From Selaginella moellendorffii (taxonomy: Eukaryota > Streptophyta > Lycopodiopsida > Selaginellales > Selaginellaceae), in the NCBI RefSeq assembly GCF_000143415.4, contig NW_003314319.1:648365-712364 (forward strand): DNA of 64,000 bases, in the 5' to 3' direction. Of this stretch, positions 1 through 10,908 are shown in pieces. A program made the position numbers and the translations under genes. How positions within the stretch are numbered: position 1 is the first letter of the stretch; every line of letters begins with the position of its first letter. The notes below the pieces were generated by a model that made no database searches, was not told where the DNA came from, and was given only the letters and a program-made list of their open reading frames with translations.

Positions 1-814
1 GACACCCTCTACTTTCACAAGTTCAAGTCGAAGGACGCTTGCTGGAGGTATGTCACAGCATAAAATACTGCTTTTCTTATTATTGTGTTTACAGGCTACT
101 GGTGGAATCAAGACAAGGTCGAAATCCAAATTGCAACCTGACCAGTTTACGAGAGTTTCCGCACTTCAAAAGGTTTGATCGGTTATGAATGGCTTTAACG
201 GTGACAAACCTGACTTCAGATTTTCTCCCTCCTGGCTCGTGGTCTAGTCGAAGGACAAGAGGCAGCCAGCAATTTCGTGGATGAGGTAAATCTAAATGTT
301 CGAATTCCAAAGTATTCAGCTTCTCTCAGGATGATGAGTGGGAAGAGCTTAGCAACCCGGACGGGAATGATGTGGAAGATGTAGTGCCAGCCAATAAATC
401 GCTACGGTCTGTTTTCGAGCCTGCTGATCTGTACGAAGACGTGTTGAATGGCGACGTGGTAAGAGCTAATCCCTGGAGAAAAAGCTGTGGCATTGATATT
501 CGTTTCGTTTTACAGAGTGATGGGGACGAACCAAGCGATGAAGTTGATCCAATCAATCAGGTAAGCGTTACGATAATTACGTGATATGCAAAACGTGTTT
601 CTGGCGACGCCGGTCGGCCACATTGCAGATCAATCTCCAAGCTTACTTGGTGGACTTCATGAAGAGATTCTCACAAGAAGCTCCGCTTGCATTCAGTGAA
701 TTCTTCAAGGTGAGACCTTTGTAAATCAACGTGTTGTTACAAATCTGCTTTTCTCCACAGGAGTTGTCTGATCGGGAAAAATGTGCGGTGCAAGATGCGG
801 TGTCTAGCAAGTAA
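1..814 (+). CDS. Importin-9-type karyopherin, C-terminal part (5' end outside window)
   Basis: This is the 3' end of an importin-beta family nuclear import receptor; the upstream exons lie outside the window. Joining exons at visible GT-AG introns gives a tail with a KTRSK segment, an acidic stretch containing DDEWEEL (about 330-350), and a last block reading INLQAYLVDFMKRF (from about 630). Animal and plant importin-9 proteins end with the same layout: basic KTRS motif, acidic linker, then QINLQAYLTDF. Six exons are visible, the last ending in TAA at 812-814. Introns are roughly 45-70 nt. Importin-9 carries histones and ribosomal proteins into the nucleus (family knowledge). The 3' tail alone does not show whether the full gene is intact. 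Confidence 0.82.
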
Positions 815-1055
815 GAAGTGGCCGAGAGGGAGAAAAAAGTTTTGTAGGAAAGAGACAGAGACGACGATTATGTGTGATTCTTGAGTAAACCGCTTTTAAA
901 TCCGAAAGCTCGCAAGCTCAATACCAGTGTCTTGAACTAGATGTTTCGCGAAGGCTCTCATCGCACAGGAAACTCCCGGAGTAAGTTGCTGTGGAACACA
1001 ATCTCGTGTCTATAGAAATCGATGATCAAACCTGCGTTGGGATCTTTTGTGTTGA

Positions 1056-1098
1056 GGGGATGTAGCTTAGACGGTAGAGCACTCGCTTCGGCATCTCC
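1056..1098 (+). pseudogene. Internally deleted tRNA-Ala relic
   Basis: The sequence starts with a normal tRNA-Ala 5' half: acceptor strand GGGGATG, a D-arm with GCTTAGACGGTAGAGC, and the 5' side of the anticodon stem CTCGC. It then jumps to GCATCTCC, which fits the 3' acceptor strand. The anticodon loop 3' side, variable loop and T-arm (about 30 nt) are missing, so the B box is gone and no cloverleaf can form. It is seen here as a deletion product of a tRNA gene; a tRNA-derived SINE head is an alternative, but no SINE body follows. Confidence 0.6.
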
Positions 1099-1139
1099 AA
1101 ATCTTTAGTTGAGTGAGCATTCCACGCATTTTGACCGGT

Positions 1140-1330
1140 GTTGACTATTGTTGACCTCATGGAGCCTTTGATCAGATTCCGCAGAGGAACAATGTCTCTT
1201 CGTATCTCCTGATCACTGCATATGCCCAGAAAGGGCATGCGCCAAGCTGGAGAGCTTGCATGCAATCGATTCCAGCAACGTCTTGGTGGGCACAGCGATT
1301 CTTGACATGTGCGAGAGTCCGAGCCGAGAT
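1140..1330 (+). pseudogene. PPR gene relic
   Basis: No long ORF survives, but two consecutive PPR motifs can be read in shifted frames. The first reads FDQIPQRNNVSSYLLITAYA followed by QKGHA, an S-type motif of the form FDxMPxRNxVSWxxxIxAYAQxGH. The second reads ACAKLESLHAIDSSNVLVGT followed by AILDMC, a typical long motif of PLS-class proteins (A..LHA..xxSNVxVGTAxxDMY). The frame change between them, the loss of residues and the lack of flanking motifs mark it as a fragment. Intact PPR genes lie 8 kb downstream on the other strand. Confidence 0.6.
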
Positions 1331-1545
1331 CGGGAGAGCGAGAATGGAGCTCGAAGTCCAAAGGTTAACAAATATAAAGGCATAATTGAAGGATGGAGAG
1401 TTTGGTGCCCTAAGGCTGTTGACATGGTGCGCTGGACAAGAGCTACGATGGAGGCTCGGAGTCGGGCGGAGCGGGATGTAGAGTGGGTAGGCATATTTGT
1501 GAGAAACGCTTGGATCTAAAATCTTTTGAACAGGTGCGCTTCACT

Positions 1546-2127
1546 ATGTCCGCTGCCACCCTTCCGCTCGAGAGTGCCTTTGACGAAGAGTATCGGGATT
1601 TGTATCGTGAGTGGAAGCAGGAGTGGGCCGCGTGGGGGAAATATCCCTCCATGTCAGTTCCCAAGGGCGCCACAGACGAGTTGATCATGGAGTACAGCGA
1701 AACACTCATTGGCGCCTTGATGGTGCACAAGTTGTACGAGGACGAGAAGATAAGTGAGATCAATTGATATGTTTTGAGCTTTTCTTAGTTTGCTGCTGCA
1801 TGTAGAGCGGGTGGAAGAGGAGGATGCCAAGATAGAAGCTCTGCAGGAGGCCAAGGCAGCAGTTAAGGCAGCAGCTCTAAGGCGGCAAATCAAGGCAGCA
1901 GCTCTAAAAGCGAAGAGAGGTAAGATTAATTGATATGTCTTGAGCTTTCCTTAGTTTTGCTGCTGCATGTAGAGCGGGAGGAACAGGAGGAGGCTAGCGG
2001 AGCAGAGGCGGCAAATCCTTCTTCAAGCTCCACGCCTCAGCAAATCTCCAAAGAACGCTCGTTCCTGCCAAAAGCTGCCAGACCGGCCAACAAACCAAAA
2101 CGACGCAGAGATGGCACTGTAGCATGA
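1546..2127 (+). CDS. Small charged coiled-coil protein of unknown function
   Basis: Three exons (1546-1753, 1806-1919, 1973-2127) join in frame, each break in phase 1, to give about 158 residues. The N-terminal 69 residues are acidic and aromatic-rich (EEYRDLYREWKQEWAAW). Exon 2 codes for a Lys/Ala/Glu-rich, probably helical segment with a repeated KAAAL. Exon 3 is a basic, Ser/Pro-rich tail ending in KPKRRRDGTVA, which could act as a nuclear signal. I recognise no family. Both introns end in the same 15-nt string (TGCTGCTGCATGTAG) and are alike along most of their length, so intron plus exon start has been duplicated. An upstream in-frame ATG at 1483 is possible but runs into the PPR relic. 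Confidence 0.5.
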
Positions 2128-2333
2128 AGCCCGGAGAAAGACTTTTTCTTCCTCTAAAATGGGTATGCAAGCGTGATGAGGAAATTACGCCGGGCTGGAT
2201 CACAGCCAATCATTGGCTGTGGCGGCGGCAATCCATTCCTAGTAATGATCTTGTGTAAGACTGAAACAAGCTTGAAATAGACGCAGTTGCACTGGAAGAA
2301 GAAAAATCAATCTCTGCATGGAACACATAAGTT

Positions 2334-2877
2334 TTGTTCCACTCTCTTGCTCTTGAGGGGATAGAACAAGCGAGAAAAACGAACAAAGACGAGGCAGTTT
2401 TTGTTTACTATCCCGGGGTCACTCCACACAAGATGTTGCAGGCTTCACAGTTGGAGACTGGTGAAATTTCATCAACGTTCCAAATGGTTGCCACTTGGGA
2501 TTTATTCGTTTTATCCGACTGAACCATTCGAGGATGTGGTTGCAGCTCCAAGTGAAACTGTTTGTGGATCCAAGTTGTTAGAGCTGCAGGATTTGCATCT
2601 TGATTGTGAAGGACTTCAATACGTACAACACATACAATCTAAAGAGGAGTCCATGCTTGATTCTAAAACATGGAGATGGCAGATATGGGCAAATGCCAAT
2701 GAGTGGCATGTCAAGCTGCATCAAGTTGAATTCAAGGATGAAGAGCAAGTGATTGCAGATATTCACCATTCAGGTGGAATTCAATTCTACAACTTGAGCA
2801 ATATTAGTAACGATGGCAAAGTGGTGGAGCTTAGTAGTGGATGTAGAGATCCCAATACATGTCAGCAAATACAGTAG
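2334..2877 (+). other. Unassigned ORF region
   Basis: Two overlapping open frames lie here: 2334-2522, and 2401-2877 ending in TAG. The second carries a plausible protein-like stretch after about residue 40 (LELQDLHLDCEGLQYVQHI, then HVKLHQVEFKDEEQV) with balanced composition. I recognise no domain, no ATG-led full gene is evident, and flanks 2128-2333 and 2878-3270 show nothing else. It may be a decayed gene or transposon piece. Confidence 0.2.
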
Positions 2878-3276
2878 TTGTGTAGTTTTCTACTACACCA
2901 CAGTCATGGAAATGGCACACCCCTGCTTCAAAGTCGAATGCCAAACAGCTTCTTGATGAGCGTCATTGGGATCAACTTTGCCCATTTGTCCCCAATTGAG
3001 ATTCCAATCCAGATCCTTCACAAAGGAATTTACAAGTATGAAAAGAATTAGACATAATCTCCTTCGGCCAAGCGTTTTTCTTGCTCAAATACTTCTTGAG
3101 TTCTACTTATTCGTAAATTTTATAACGCAGAAAAATTGACTTATTTCCAGAATCCTTACAGTATATCATCTACCAGGTAATGTTTTTTTGCTTGGGGAGA
3201 GGGGACTTCTTCAAAAGAAGGCATGCTCTCATGTCGCTTTGAAGTTTAGAAAACGCTGCATTAGGGCGGTGATGAG

Positions 3277-4176
3277 ATGAGTCAGAATGGAGGAGGCAAG
3301 GTATGGAGCGAGCAGGCGGTGTGGACGCTCCTCAGCATCTACGAGGACAAATGGAGGCAAGTAGAGTGGGGCAACCTCAAAGCCAGGCACTGGGAGGAGG
3401 TAGCCACCACTTTTGCGGCGGCCGGGGGCTTGCGCTGCCTGCCAAAATCTCCGCTCCAGTGCAAGAACAAGGTGGAGGACCTCAAGAAGAAGTTCAAGGA
3501 GAAGATGCACAAGGGCTCCTCCTCCTCCTCCTCAAAGTGGCCTTACTTTGCTCGAATGGACGCCATGTTTGCGAGCGCTGCCAGGGGATTGATAGCCCAG
3601 GAAGGAGCTGCCGCCGCCGCCACTGCCACTGCCACCGCTGCTGCGTATAACGGCGACTTTGGATCCGCCAGGCACCACCATTTCTCCTCCTTGGACGATA
3701 CAAACACCGAGGTGAATGGCGACGAGTTTGACGAAGATGGTGGAAACGAGAGCCATCGGGGTGGTGGTGGTGATGGGAATCACAACGAGTTTGAAGAGGA
3801 GGACGAAGACGCAGAAGGAGAAGAGGAGGACGAAGAGGAAGAGGTGGAGGAAGAGCTCTCCAACTTCGATGCTGGTTTGAAGAGGAAGCCACGGGCGCTG
3901 GCGAACAGGAGGAAGAAGACGAGGTGTGGCGGCGGCTCGATGAGGCGATGTGGAAGCTCTTGGCTGGCCAAGGACGCTCTCGTAGCTCTGGTTGCTTCGC
4001 TTGGGGAGTCAGTGGTGAGGATCGAGAGGTCCAAGCTGGAGTCGCAGAGGCAGCTGCTGTTGATGCGAGCCCAGGCGGAGAACAGGCGGATCGAGATGGA
4101 AGCCAAGAGTCACGATATGTTTATCACCTTGCAGCTCCAGCTTGCGCAGCTCATAGCACAGAGAGACCATATCTAG
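3277..4176 (+). CDS. Trihelix transcription factor, SIP1/ASIL type
   Basis: A single exon codes for 299 residues. Residues about 8-95 form the trihelix (Myb/SANT-like) DNA-binding domain with its spaced tryptophans: WSEQAVWTLL, YEDKW, HWEEVA and the QCKNKVEDLKKKFK stretch, followed by WPYFARMDAMF. This spacing is typical of the SIP1 clade, which includes Arabidopsis ASIL1, a repressor of embryonic genes. The middle is low complexity: an Ala/Thr run near 110-120 and a long Glu/Asp run near 165-190, then a basic patch (KRKPRALANRRKKTR) that may be a nuclear signal. The last 55 residues are a predicted coiled coil with the clade's RIERSKLESQRQ..MRAQAENRRIEME signature, likely for dimerisation. 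It lies tail to tail with TRAPPC11, about 70 nt apart. Confidence 0.85.
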   Translation: MSQNGGGKVWSEQAVWTLLSIYEDKWRQVEWGNLKARHWEEVATTFAAAGGLRCLPKSPLQCKNKVEDLKKKFKEKMHKGSSSSSSKWPYFARMDAMFASAARGLIAQEGAAAAATATATAAAYNGDFGSARHHHFSSLDDTNTEVNGDEFDEDGGNESHRGGGGDGNHNEFEEEDEDAEGEEEDEEEEVEEELSNFDAGLKRKPRALANRRKKTRCGGGSMRRCGSSWLAKDALVALVASLGESVVRIERSKLESQRQLLLMRAQAENRRIEMEAKSHDMFITLQLQLAQLIAQRDHI

Positions 4177-4243
4177 GCCAATTCCCTGGACGCAAAAATC
4201 AGTGTTTTTTTAAAAGAGAGAGCTTTTGGCGAGTGTACGAACC

Positions 4244-7200
4244 TCAGTAGAAAGCTCGGCCACCTTCACTCGTGATCGCGCTCTCTCTCGCAAGCGCCTC
4301 CGTGATGCTCTGTGGCTGCAGGCGAGGCTTCGACGGGAACACAAACAGCTGCGTGTTGCTTGCCGGTGGCTGGTAACTGGCGCTGAAGTTCACGAGAGTG
4401 AGCATCACCTGCGGGAGCTGCTGCATCCCACACGCAATCGGCACCAGCTTGAGCGGCAGTGATTCCGTCGACGAAGGCAGCAGTGAAATGGAGCCTCGGG
4501 ATGCGCCTGACACCAGAAAGCTCTGGGCGTCCACCACCGAGAACTTCACCTCCTGAACAGTGTTCGTCCGGTTCTGGATGCGAAACGACAGCGTGAAAGG
4601 AGTGCCGAGGAGGCCATACGGTGGATACTGCAGCGACACTACTACGGGAGCCTTCTCGACGGCGATGACCGGCAGTGCTAACCGTGTGGTCACAGAGCTC
4701 TGGAGAATGCCCGTAGCATCTGTGCTCGAAGGTGAAGCCATAATCTCGTCTATGCCGGAAACCTCCACCACCTCGGGTTCCTGTCGCTGCTGTTCTCTTT
4801 CCCACCTCAGAGCCACGGTGCCAATGTCGAGAGATGATGATACAGCCAGAGGTCGTATAGATAAAATCTGATTGAAGACCTCGCCGGGTAAGAGCTTGGT
4901 AGCCTCGCTTGACTGACTGATAGCGCTGTTCCTGAGACGGCTCCCTTCCATTCGTCTTACTTGACACGTTCTGGCATTCTTCTCCTCGACCTGGACTGGA
5001 GAGATGAGAAGTGGCACGGAGCAGATGTTTCTNNNNNNNNNNNNNNNNNNNNNNNNNNNNNNNNNNNNNNNNNNNNNNNNNNNNNNNNNNNNNNNNNNNN
5101 NNNNNNNNNNNNNNNNNNNNNNNNNNNNNNNNTTTCATCAAAAGGTAGGACGGTTCCAGCAGATCTCTCGACGCTGCCTGGAAGAAACGCGTCTCTCTGA
5201 AACGGAACCATGTACCTACAGTTGATTCTCAGAGCCTCCTCGCATTGTAAGTCGACGTGTTTATGACTCCACAGCTTATGAGTGTCGTCGTTGGTTCCAA
5301 ACTGTATCTGGTATCCCAATGTAACAAAAAAGGAGACTGGTTTCGCTTCTGTAAACCGTAAGTACGTGGAGGTCGACCAGCTTCCATCTGCTTCGACGTA
5401 AGGTATCTTCATGGACCCCTGAAACTCCCATAGAAGCGTCTCACCACTTCCATCTTTCAATCGAGCTGGTACGAATATCTTAGCACACGCAGCAGAGGAG
5501 CCTGTGGAAGGTGTTTTCGGCGAAAAGGCATCGTTGGAAGCGACCTCAGTCACGGACACTTGCAATTCTCCGGCGTCGATAGCATGCCCCCTGGACCTGA
5601 TGTGTATTCTAACTAAAACCGTTTCCCCGAGTAAGCCTGTGCCTCCTGAGTCGATTTCTATATCAACCTTGGGTTCCACCTCTTCCACCTGTACAACCTT
5701 CTGTCCTAGAAAAGCCAAGTTCTTATCCTTCACGGGGTAACTCTCGAGCGCTGGCTCAAACTGCCAAAACGGATCCGGTTCTCTAGAAGCCGGGCTCTCC
5801 ACTTGACAGCGAACGGTGGTGTTGCGTCCTAGTCGTGCAACAGCGAACAGACACTCTAGTTTCCCGCTTTTTACTGCAACAAGCAGAAAAACATCACAAC
5901 CGATAATTTTTCGAGAGAGATATTGTACCTGCAATTATATCAACTTCCAGTCGTTTCCACTGATGCGGCATAAGTTTCAGATCGCAGCCCTGGTCCAGAG
6001 AATGCTTGAGAGCAAGATTACAAGCATTCTGGTTGAAGTGTATCTCCAAGTCACCAAGTTCCAACGGATGCGGTAAATGAGTGAGCAGGGAAACTGTCAA
6101 GCGTGTTGACATACCCGGTTTCACCGCCTGCTCGTGGAAGGCAACGCAAACTGATAAAACTCCCCTGAGAGGACTGACGAGGTCGATCTCCAAAGCAATT
6201 GGAGCTTCACCATCTGGCAGTGCATCAGTCCCTGTAATAGCCGCAATGACGTCTGTCAGTGCAGTACTTCTTCTCGCCACCTCTGACCAGCTTTCCTCCG
6301 GCAATGCCGCCAGCTCTAAACTGTACTCCAGAAACTCTTTAGAGAGTCCGAGATGTTTAGCCGTTTCACGCAGATATTCCAGGCTCGCGGCGAGAAGCTC
6401 AACCCATGCCTCCTTTCTGTACATTTCGGCGACGGTGTCGAATAGCCGTTTTGCATTCTCATGTTCGCCCGCATGAAAGTATTCGCGGCCCATTTGCGTT
6501 CCAAGATAGTAAATCATCCGGGTCGCTTGCGTGGCTTTGTACTGTTCGTGAGCCTTGGTCAACAAATTTATTGCAGCTCGCGAATGAGGAAATTGTCTTT
6601 CCGTCAGCATCGCATGTCTCATGTATTCGTCGGGTGTAGCACTGCAATGGCATATGTAAGAGCCTGAAACAAGAGCGACGCGAATAGTTACCTCTGTTCT
6701 TCTGACATTCTGCTTAGAACACGAGGACCTTGTCCGACGTAGAGGGGCGGACCAACTTCTTCTGGAGGACCAGCTAGAACGTCCACTGCATCTGGATTAT
6801 CAAACGACTCGAAAGTTGCAAACGCTCTCTCAAAGGTTCGTCTTCGTCCAGCCATATACGAAGCAGCTATCTGCAACGTTCACTTTTTTTCAGACCACGA
6901 TGAACGAGAAAACATGAAATACCTGGTAGTAAAAGCCCGGCTGTAATTCCCGCTCAGTTACACCCGATCCGGCCAGCACAGCGGTAGATGTTGGAGCTGT
7001 AGAACGGCCAGTCTTCAAAAGATCTCCGAAAACGTGGTGCTGCTGGCCGACCCATGCCCAGTGCATAAAAATGCCTTCTGGAGGTCCAGAAAGCTTCTTG
7101 AAACTAGCAATGTGATGCTTAAACCACTTCACGGCCTCAACTTCCTTCCCACTGTGGAGCAGTAAAGTTGAGACTTTGAAATGCAACTGCTCTGCCACGG

Positions 7201-8333
7201 CTTTCAGCTCAACAACTCGTTGAATACTCTGAGTTTCCGCAGGATTGCTGAAAACCTGTCAAGGGCGATTCGCAAAAATCAGAAAGGCGGGAAACTGTTG
7301 CGCACAAGCAGTCGACAGGCAAACATGAACTTAGATCGTGCACGGGGGCGACTGACAAAAGAAATCAACCTTAGATAGAAGAGAAGCACCTCCAGCAGAA
7401 GAGTGTACGCCGTTTCATAAAACCTGAGGGCAGTCACCCAATCTCTGCGAAACTCCGCGTAGTAACCCATCTGCATCACAGCGGAGTAATCAGAAGTTCA
7501 AAGCTTTGAAATGCTGGCAATACCTTAAAATTGAAACGAACAGCAATCTCGGTCGCAGTCCAGTTCTTTTTGTCAAGACGAGCTTTCACACGGCGCGACT
7601 GTTCTTTGTAATAAAGATTTGCAAGCTCCCCCAGAATACTCCCTAGCCTGCATCGTACACAGAAAACGATATTCACCAGCACAAAAAAACAAAAACGAAC
7701 CTCGCGAGAGATCGTTTCAATTCAGTCGGATCGTGAGATATGAACGTCATACAACACTTGTTGTCAAGCTCTGCACGTTTTCGAAGAGCAGCCGTTCGAT
7801 CATCGTTGATTTCACCTGAACAGAAGGATATGCAAGAAAAAATTCATTATAAGAGGGACAAATGTATAGAAATACCGTGAAGAGTTGGCTGGACGATCGC
7901 CACAACCAACTTCGTGTTCCTTCCGCGAATCACATTCCTAGTACACTCGTCTCAGTTAGAGTACAAACACGAAGAGGAAAAAGACTAACCTGACATTGTC
8001 TAGATGGCTACAAACTTCCATCCATTGCGCTGGATCCCCGTTAACTTGCTCTCGATCGAAGAGCACAGCCAACACGGCAGGAACTTTGGTTCGATGCTTG
8101 TGCATCCAATCGGCCTTGAGGACCCCCGCTGGAGCTGGAATCCTAGCCTCGAGCGGAGCTCCCTCCTTGCCTCCAATCACAGCCACCTTGGAGAAATCCG
8201 GAAGCGCCAGGGTGTTGATCGGCGGCTGCTCCGTGTGGAGCGACATCGAAATCTGCGGATGAAGCTCGGGCATTCCCACCAGCGCGGCGAGCGCAACGGG
8301 AGGAGTCCTCAGCTCCTCCGGGAGATCCTCCAT
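4244..8333 (-). CDS. TRAPPC11: TRAPP complex subunit TRAPPC11 (Foie gras/gryzun domains)
   Basis: A many-exon gene on the minus strand. The start ATG is at 8331-8333 (MEDLPEELRTPPVALAALV) and the stop is TGA at 4244-4246. The first exon, 7991-8333, matches the conserved TRAPPC11 N terminus (LHTEQPPINTLALPDFSKV). Further exons carry the Foie gras domain, for example LGSILGELANLYYKEQSRRV near 7600 and EFRRDWVTALRFYETAYTLL near 7420. The last exons carry the gryzun beta-sandwich region (FRIQNRTNTVQEVKFSVVDA). TRAPPC11 is a large subunit of TRAPP complexes acting in ER-Golgi and post-Golgi membrane traffic. A 100-N gap (5033-5132) interrupts an exon, so the reading frame across it cannot be judged. 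The flanks resume in TRAPPC11-like sequence on both sides, so the gene is probably whole. Confidence 0.88.
5033..5132. other. Assembly gap of 100 N
   Basis: Exactly 100 unknown bases, the usual placeholder for a gap of unknown size. It lies within coding sequence of TRAPPC11, so apparent open frames running through it are not informative. Confidence 0.99.
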
Positions 8334-8534
8334 CGCTGAGGAGAGATATTTCTAGCTGAATCGAGGAGGAAGACGCGAGATCTTGGATTACCTAGCTTCC
8401 TGGCGCTGGATCTCTCCGTGCGCGCTCCAATCGCCAAAAACCCTAGAGACTGGAGAAATTTTGCTAATGCCCAACATACATTTGTCTTTCGTGGATACTT
8501 TATACAAGTAGAGGAACTAGCCTACCTACAGGAT

Positions 8535-8972
8535 CTAGCTACACGCGTCTTGTTCTTCCGGGCAGCGGCCACTACCCCGCCGCGATCCTCCACCAAAATA
8601 CTCCCTCCAATCGCCCGAATTCCCAAATCCCACGCTCTCCACGAATCGTAGCTGCTCGTCGCCACCCTGGATCCTGCCGCTGCCAAAGAGATTGAGGCTC
8701 ACAGGCCGCCCTCTTTCGGACGATCCCATCCTCCATAGCTTCCGGCTGGGCTGCTTCCTCAACCTCCTCGCGAATCTCTTGGCGAGCTTGGCGGGGATCT
8801 TGACGCACACGAATCCCGCCAGCGGGAGGATCGTGAGTGGGCAGCAGCAAAACGCCGCGCAAATCCCAGTGAGCCCGCCACAGCAGCTACAGCAAGCTTC
8901 CTTGCATGAAACTTGGTCCTCGCATTGTTCTTCTGGGCGGCCTACCTTCGATCTTGCCACTCTTGGTTCCAT
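8535..8972 (-). CDS. Small Cys-rich protein of unknown function with CCC-hydrophobic motif
   Basis: From the ATG at 8970-8972 this frame codes for 145 residues; an upstream in-frame ATG at 9009-9011 would add 13. The core is a Cys cluster followed by a hydrophobic stretch, then a basic helix: CSCCGGLTGICAAFCCCPL, TILPLAGFVCVKIPAKL, AKRFARRLRKQPSRK. A similar CCCCP-hydrophobic-KxP-basic layout occurs in small uncharacterised plant proteins (recalled, not checked). The dense cysteines next to a hydrophobic segment suggest palmitoylation and peripheral membrane binding (inference). The C-terminal third is Gly/Arg-rich and poorly conserved in appearance. It sits 200 nt upstream of TRAPPC11 in the same orientation. 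Confidence 0.55.
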   Translation of the reverse strand: MEPRVARSKVGRPEEQCEDQVSCKEACCSCCGGLTGICAAFCCCPLTILPLAGFVCVKIPAKLAKRFARRLRKQPSRKLWRMGSSERGRPVSLNLFGSGRIQGGDEQLRFVESVGFGNSGDWREYFGGGSRRGSGRCPEEQDACS

Positions 8973-9243
8973 TTTTTTTCGCTCTTGCGAGACCTCGAAT
9001 CTGATAACCATGCTCGAATTCCCGATGGATGGGAAAAAAATTCCAGCTTGAGACAAACCTATCTATCGGCAGCCTGTTCCACATGAAACAACCGATAGAA
9101 AACACCCACACAAAGAGAAAAAAACAGTTACCTCGAGGACAAACGGTTTGCGTCTTAGGTGGCAGTCGAACGTTGCAAGGTAAAACGGTAACAACCATTG
9201 CAGTAATTCTCTTCCTTTAAACCAAGGTTAGAATGATCACATC

Positions 9244-10854
9244 TCATCTCTCCTTTTCTTCCTTTATCATACCTTTACTTTCTCCGTATATATTTCCCAG
9301 CATCACATACATCGAGTGATTGCCACTCCCAGAGTCCACAGCCTTTCCAGCGATCTCTTGGGCTCTGTCAAACTCGCGATGAATTCTACAGCTACCTAGT
9401 AGCGTCATCCACCCCAGCGATTTTCTCGAGAATGGCATCATCGCAAAGAGCTCCTCGGCCTCTTCCAGGCGACCCAATCGACCCAAGATATCCATCAAAC
9501 AGTGGTAGTGATCCACCATTGGCTTTGCGCCGTGGTCGCCCATCATTGACTTGAAGTAACGCAAGCCTTCCTTGTAGAAGCCCCTGTGGCTGCAGGCGGT
9601 CAAAACGCTCACGAACACTCCATCATCGGGCGTTTCGCCCTCGAGTAGCAGGAGCTGGAACACTTCAAACACCTCCAGCGTATGCCCTGTCAGGGCATAC
9701 GAGTGGACCATCGCGGCCCATGCCACCACGTCGTGGTACGGCATACGCTCAAACATTACCCTGGCTCGCGAGATGTGGCCATGCCGTGCATACGCCTGGA
9801 ACATAGCGGTCCACGAGACCTGGTCCCAGTACGGCAGCTGTTGGAACAGGCTCCATGCCTGGCGCAAATGCCCTTTCTGGGCATATCCAACGATCATCGT
9901 TGTCCACGACAGTAGATTCCTTTGTGGCATTTTGTCAAAGAACTCTTTAGCGTCGGATATGTTTCCATTGTCCACACACGCTTGAATCAACACCGTCCAC
10001 GACACCACATTCCTGTCTGGCATCTGCCAAAAGAGATTCTTGGCATCTTCGAGATACCCTCCCTGAGTGTAAGCATTAAGCATGGCTGTCCACGCCACCA
10101 CGTTTTTCTCAAAGGGCATTCGATCGAATACACTGCGTGCGCCCTCTATGTGGCCATTGATTGCGTAAGCGGAGATCATGGCCGTCCACGAGATCTCATC
10201 CTTGTCAGGCATCTCCTCGAATAATTTCTGGGATTTCTCCAAATGCCCGCATTGGGCATAAGCTAGAGCCATGGTTGTCCATGATACCTGGTTTTTCTTT
10301 CCCATTTTGTTAAAGATCCTCTTTGCAGATTCCAGATCCTTTTGTTCCGAGTATCCGGCGAGCAGCGAGTTCCAAGTTACCACGTTTGGAGAAGGCATCT
10401 CGTCAAATATACTCATAGCTTCCCGCATATCCCCAACTTGGGCATATGCCGCAATTATCGTATTCCAGGACACCGCACTCTTCTCGCGCATTCGATCGAA
10501 CACATTTCTAGCTTGCTGAAGATGCCCGTTTTTAATGAGCGCGTTCATCATGATGTTTCCCGAGAACACATTCGGATGATCCATGTTTGTGTAAACATCC
10601 TTTGCATCTTCGAGGCTCCCACACTTGCCATACATTTCAATCAGAAGATTTGTGAGCAGCCTGTTCCGACCCAGCCCCTTCTCTTTGATCTCTACGTGGA
10701 TGCGCTTGCTTTCAAGGAGATCCTTGGCATCTCCAGATTCTTTCATCCGCTTGGTGAAAAGATCCACAATTTGCTGCTTCTCGGCTGCTCGCTGCTCATC
10801 GGTTCTCCACGTCCAGATCCCACCAGCATCTTTGACACCATGACTTACCATCAT
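9244..10854 (-). CDS. Pentatricopeptide repeat protein, PLS class with partial E domain
   Basis: An intronless gene of about 536 residues counting from the first ATG, at 10852-10854; the open frame extends further upstream but without an ATG. It holds about a dozen PPR motifs, mostly 31-residue S-type repeats of the form RNVVSWTVLIQACVDNGNI..AKEFFDKMPQ. After the last long motif (DDGVFVSVLTACSHRGFYKEG) comes an E1-like block (GWMTLLGSCRIHREFDRAQE, then SMYVMLGNIYGE), and the protein stops without an E+ or DYW domain. Such proteins bind organellar RNA one base per motif; E-class members serve in C-to-U editing with a DYW partner. No obvious transit peptide is seen at this start. The stop of a second PPR gene lies only 54 nt upstream. 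Confidence 0.85.
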   Translation of the reverse strand: MMVSHGVKDAGGIWTWRTDEQRAAEKQQIVDLFTKRMKESGDAKDLLESKRIHVEIKEKGLGRNRLLTNLLIEMYGKCGSLEDAKDVYTNMDHPNVFSGNIMMNALIKNGHLQQARNVFDRMREKSAVSWNTIIAAYAQVGDMREAMSIFDEMPSPNVVTWNSLLAGYSEQKDLESAKRIFNKMGKKNQVSWTTMALAYAQCGHLEKSQKLFEEMPDKDEISWTAMISAYAINGHIEGARSVFDRMPFEKNVVAWTAMLNAYTQGGYLEDAKNLFWQMPDRNVVSWTVLIQACVDNGNISDAKEFFDKMPQRNLLSWTTMIVGYAQKGHLRQAWSLFQQLPYWDQVSWTAMFQAYARHGHISRARVMFERMPYHDVVAWAAMVHSYALTGHTLEVFEVFQLLLLEGETPDDGVFVSVLTACSHRGFYKEGLRYFKSMMGDHGAKPMVDHYHCLMDILGRLGRLEEAEELFAMMPFSRKSLGWMTLLGSCRIHREFDRAQEIAGKAVDSGSGNHSMYVMLGNIYGESKGMIKEEKER

Positions 10855-10908
10855 GTCTTCTACGACATCGTTTTCTTTAGATGTTATATACAAAGTGATT
10901 GAGCGATC

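Noticed and set aside
1056-1098. Functional tRNA gene
   Set aside because: No T-arm, no complete anticodon stem, no B box.
5033-5132. Open frames of 291 and 325 codons crossing this stretch
   Set aside because: The stretch is 100 N, so continuity of frame is artificial.
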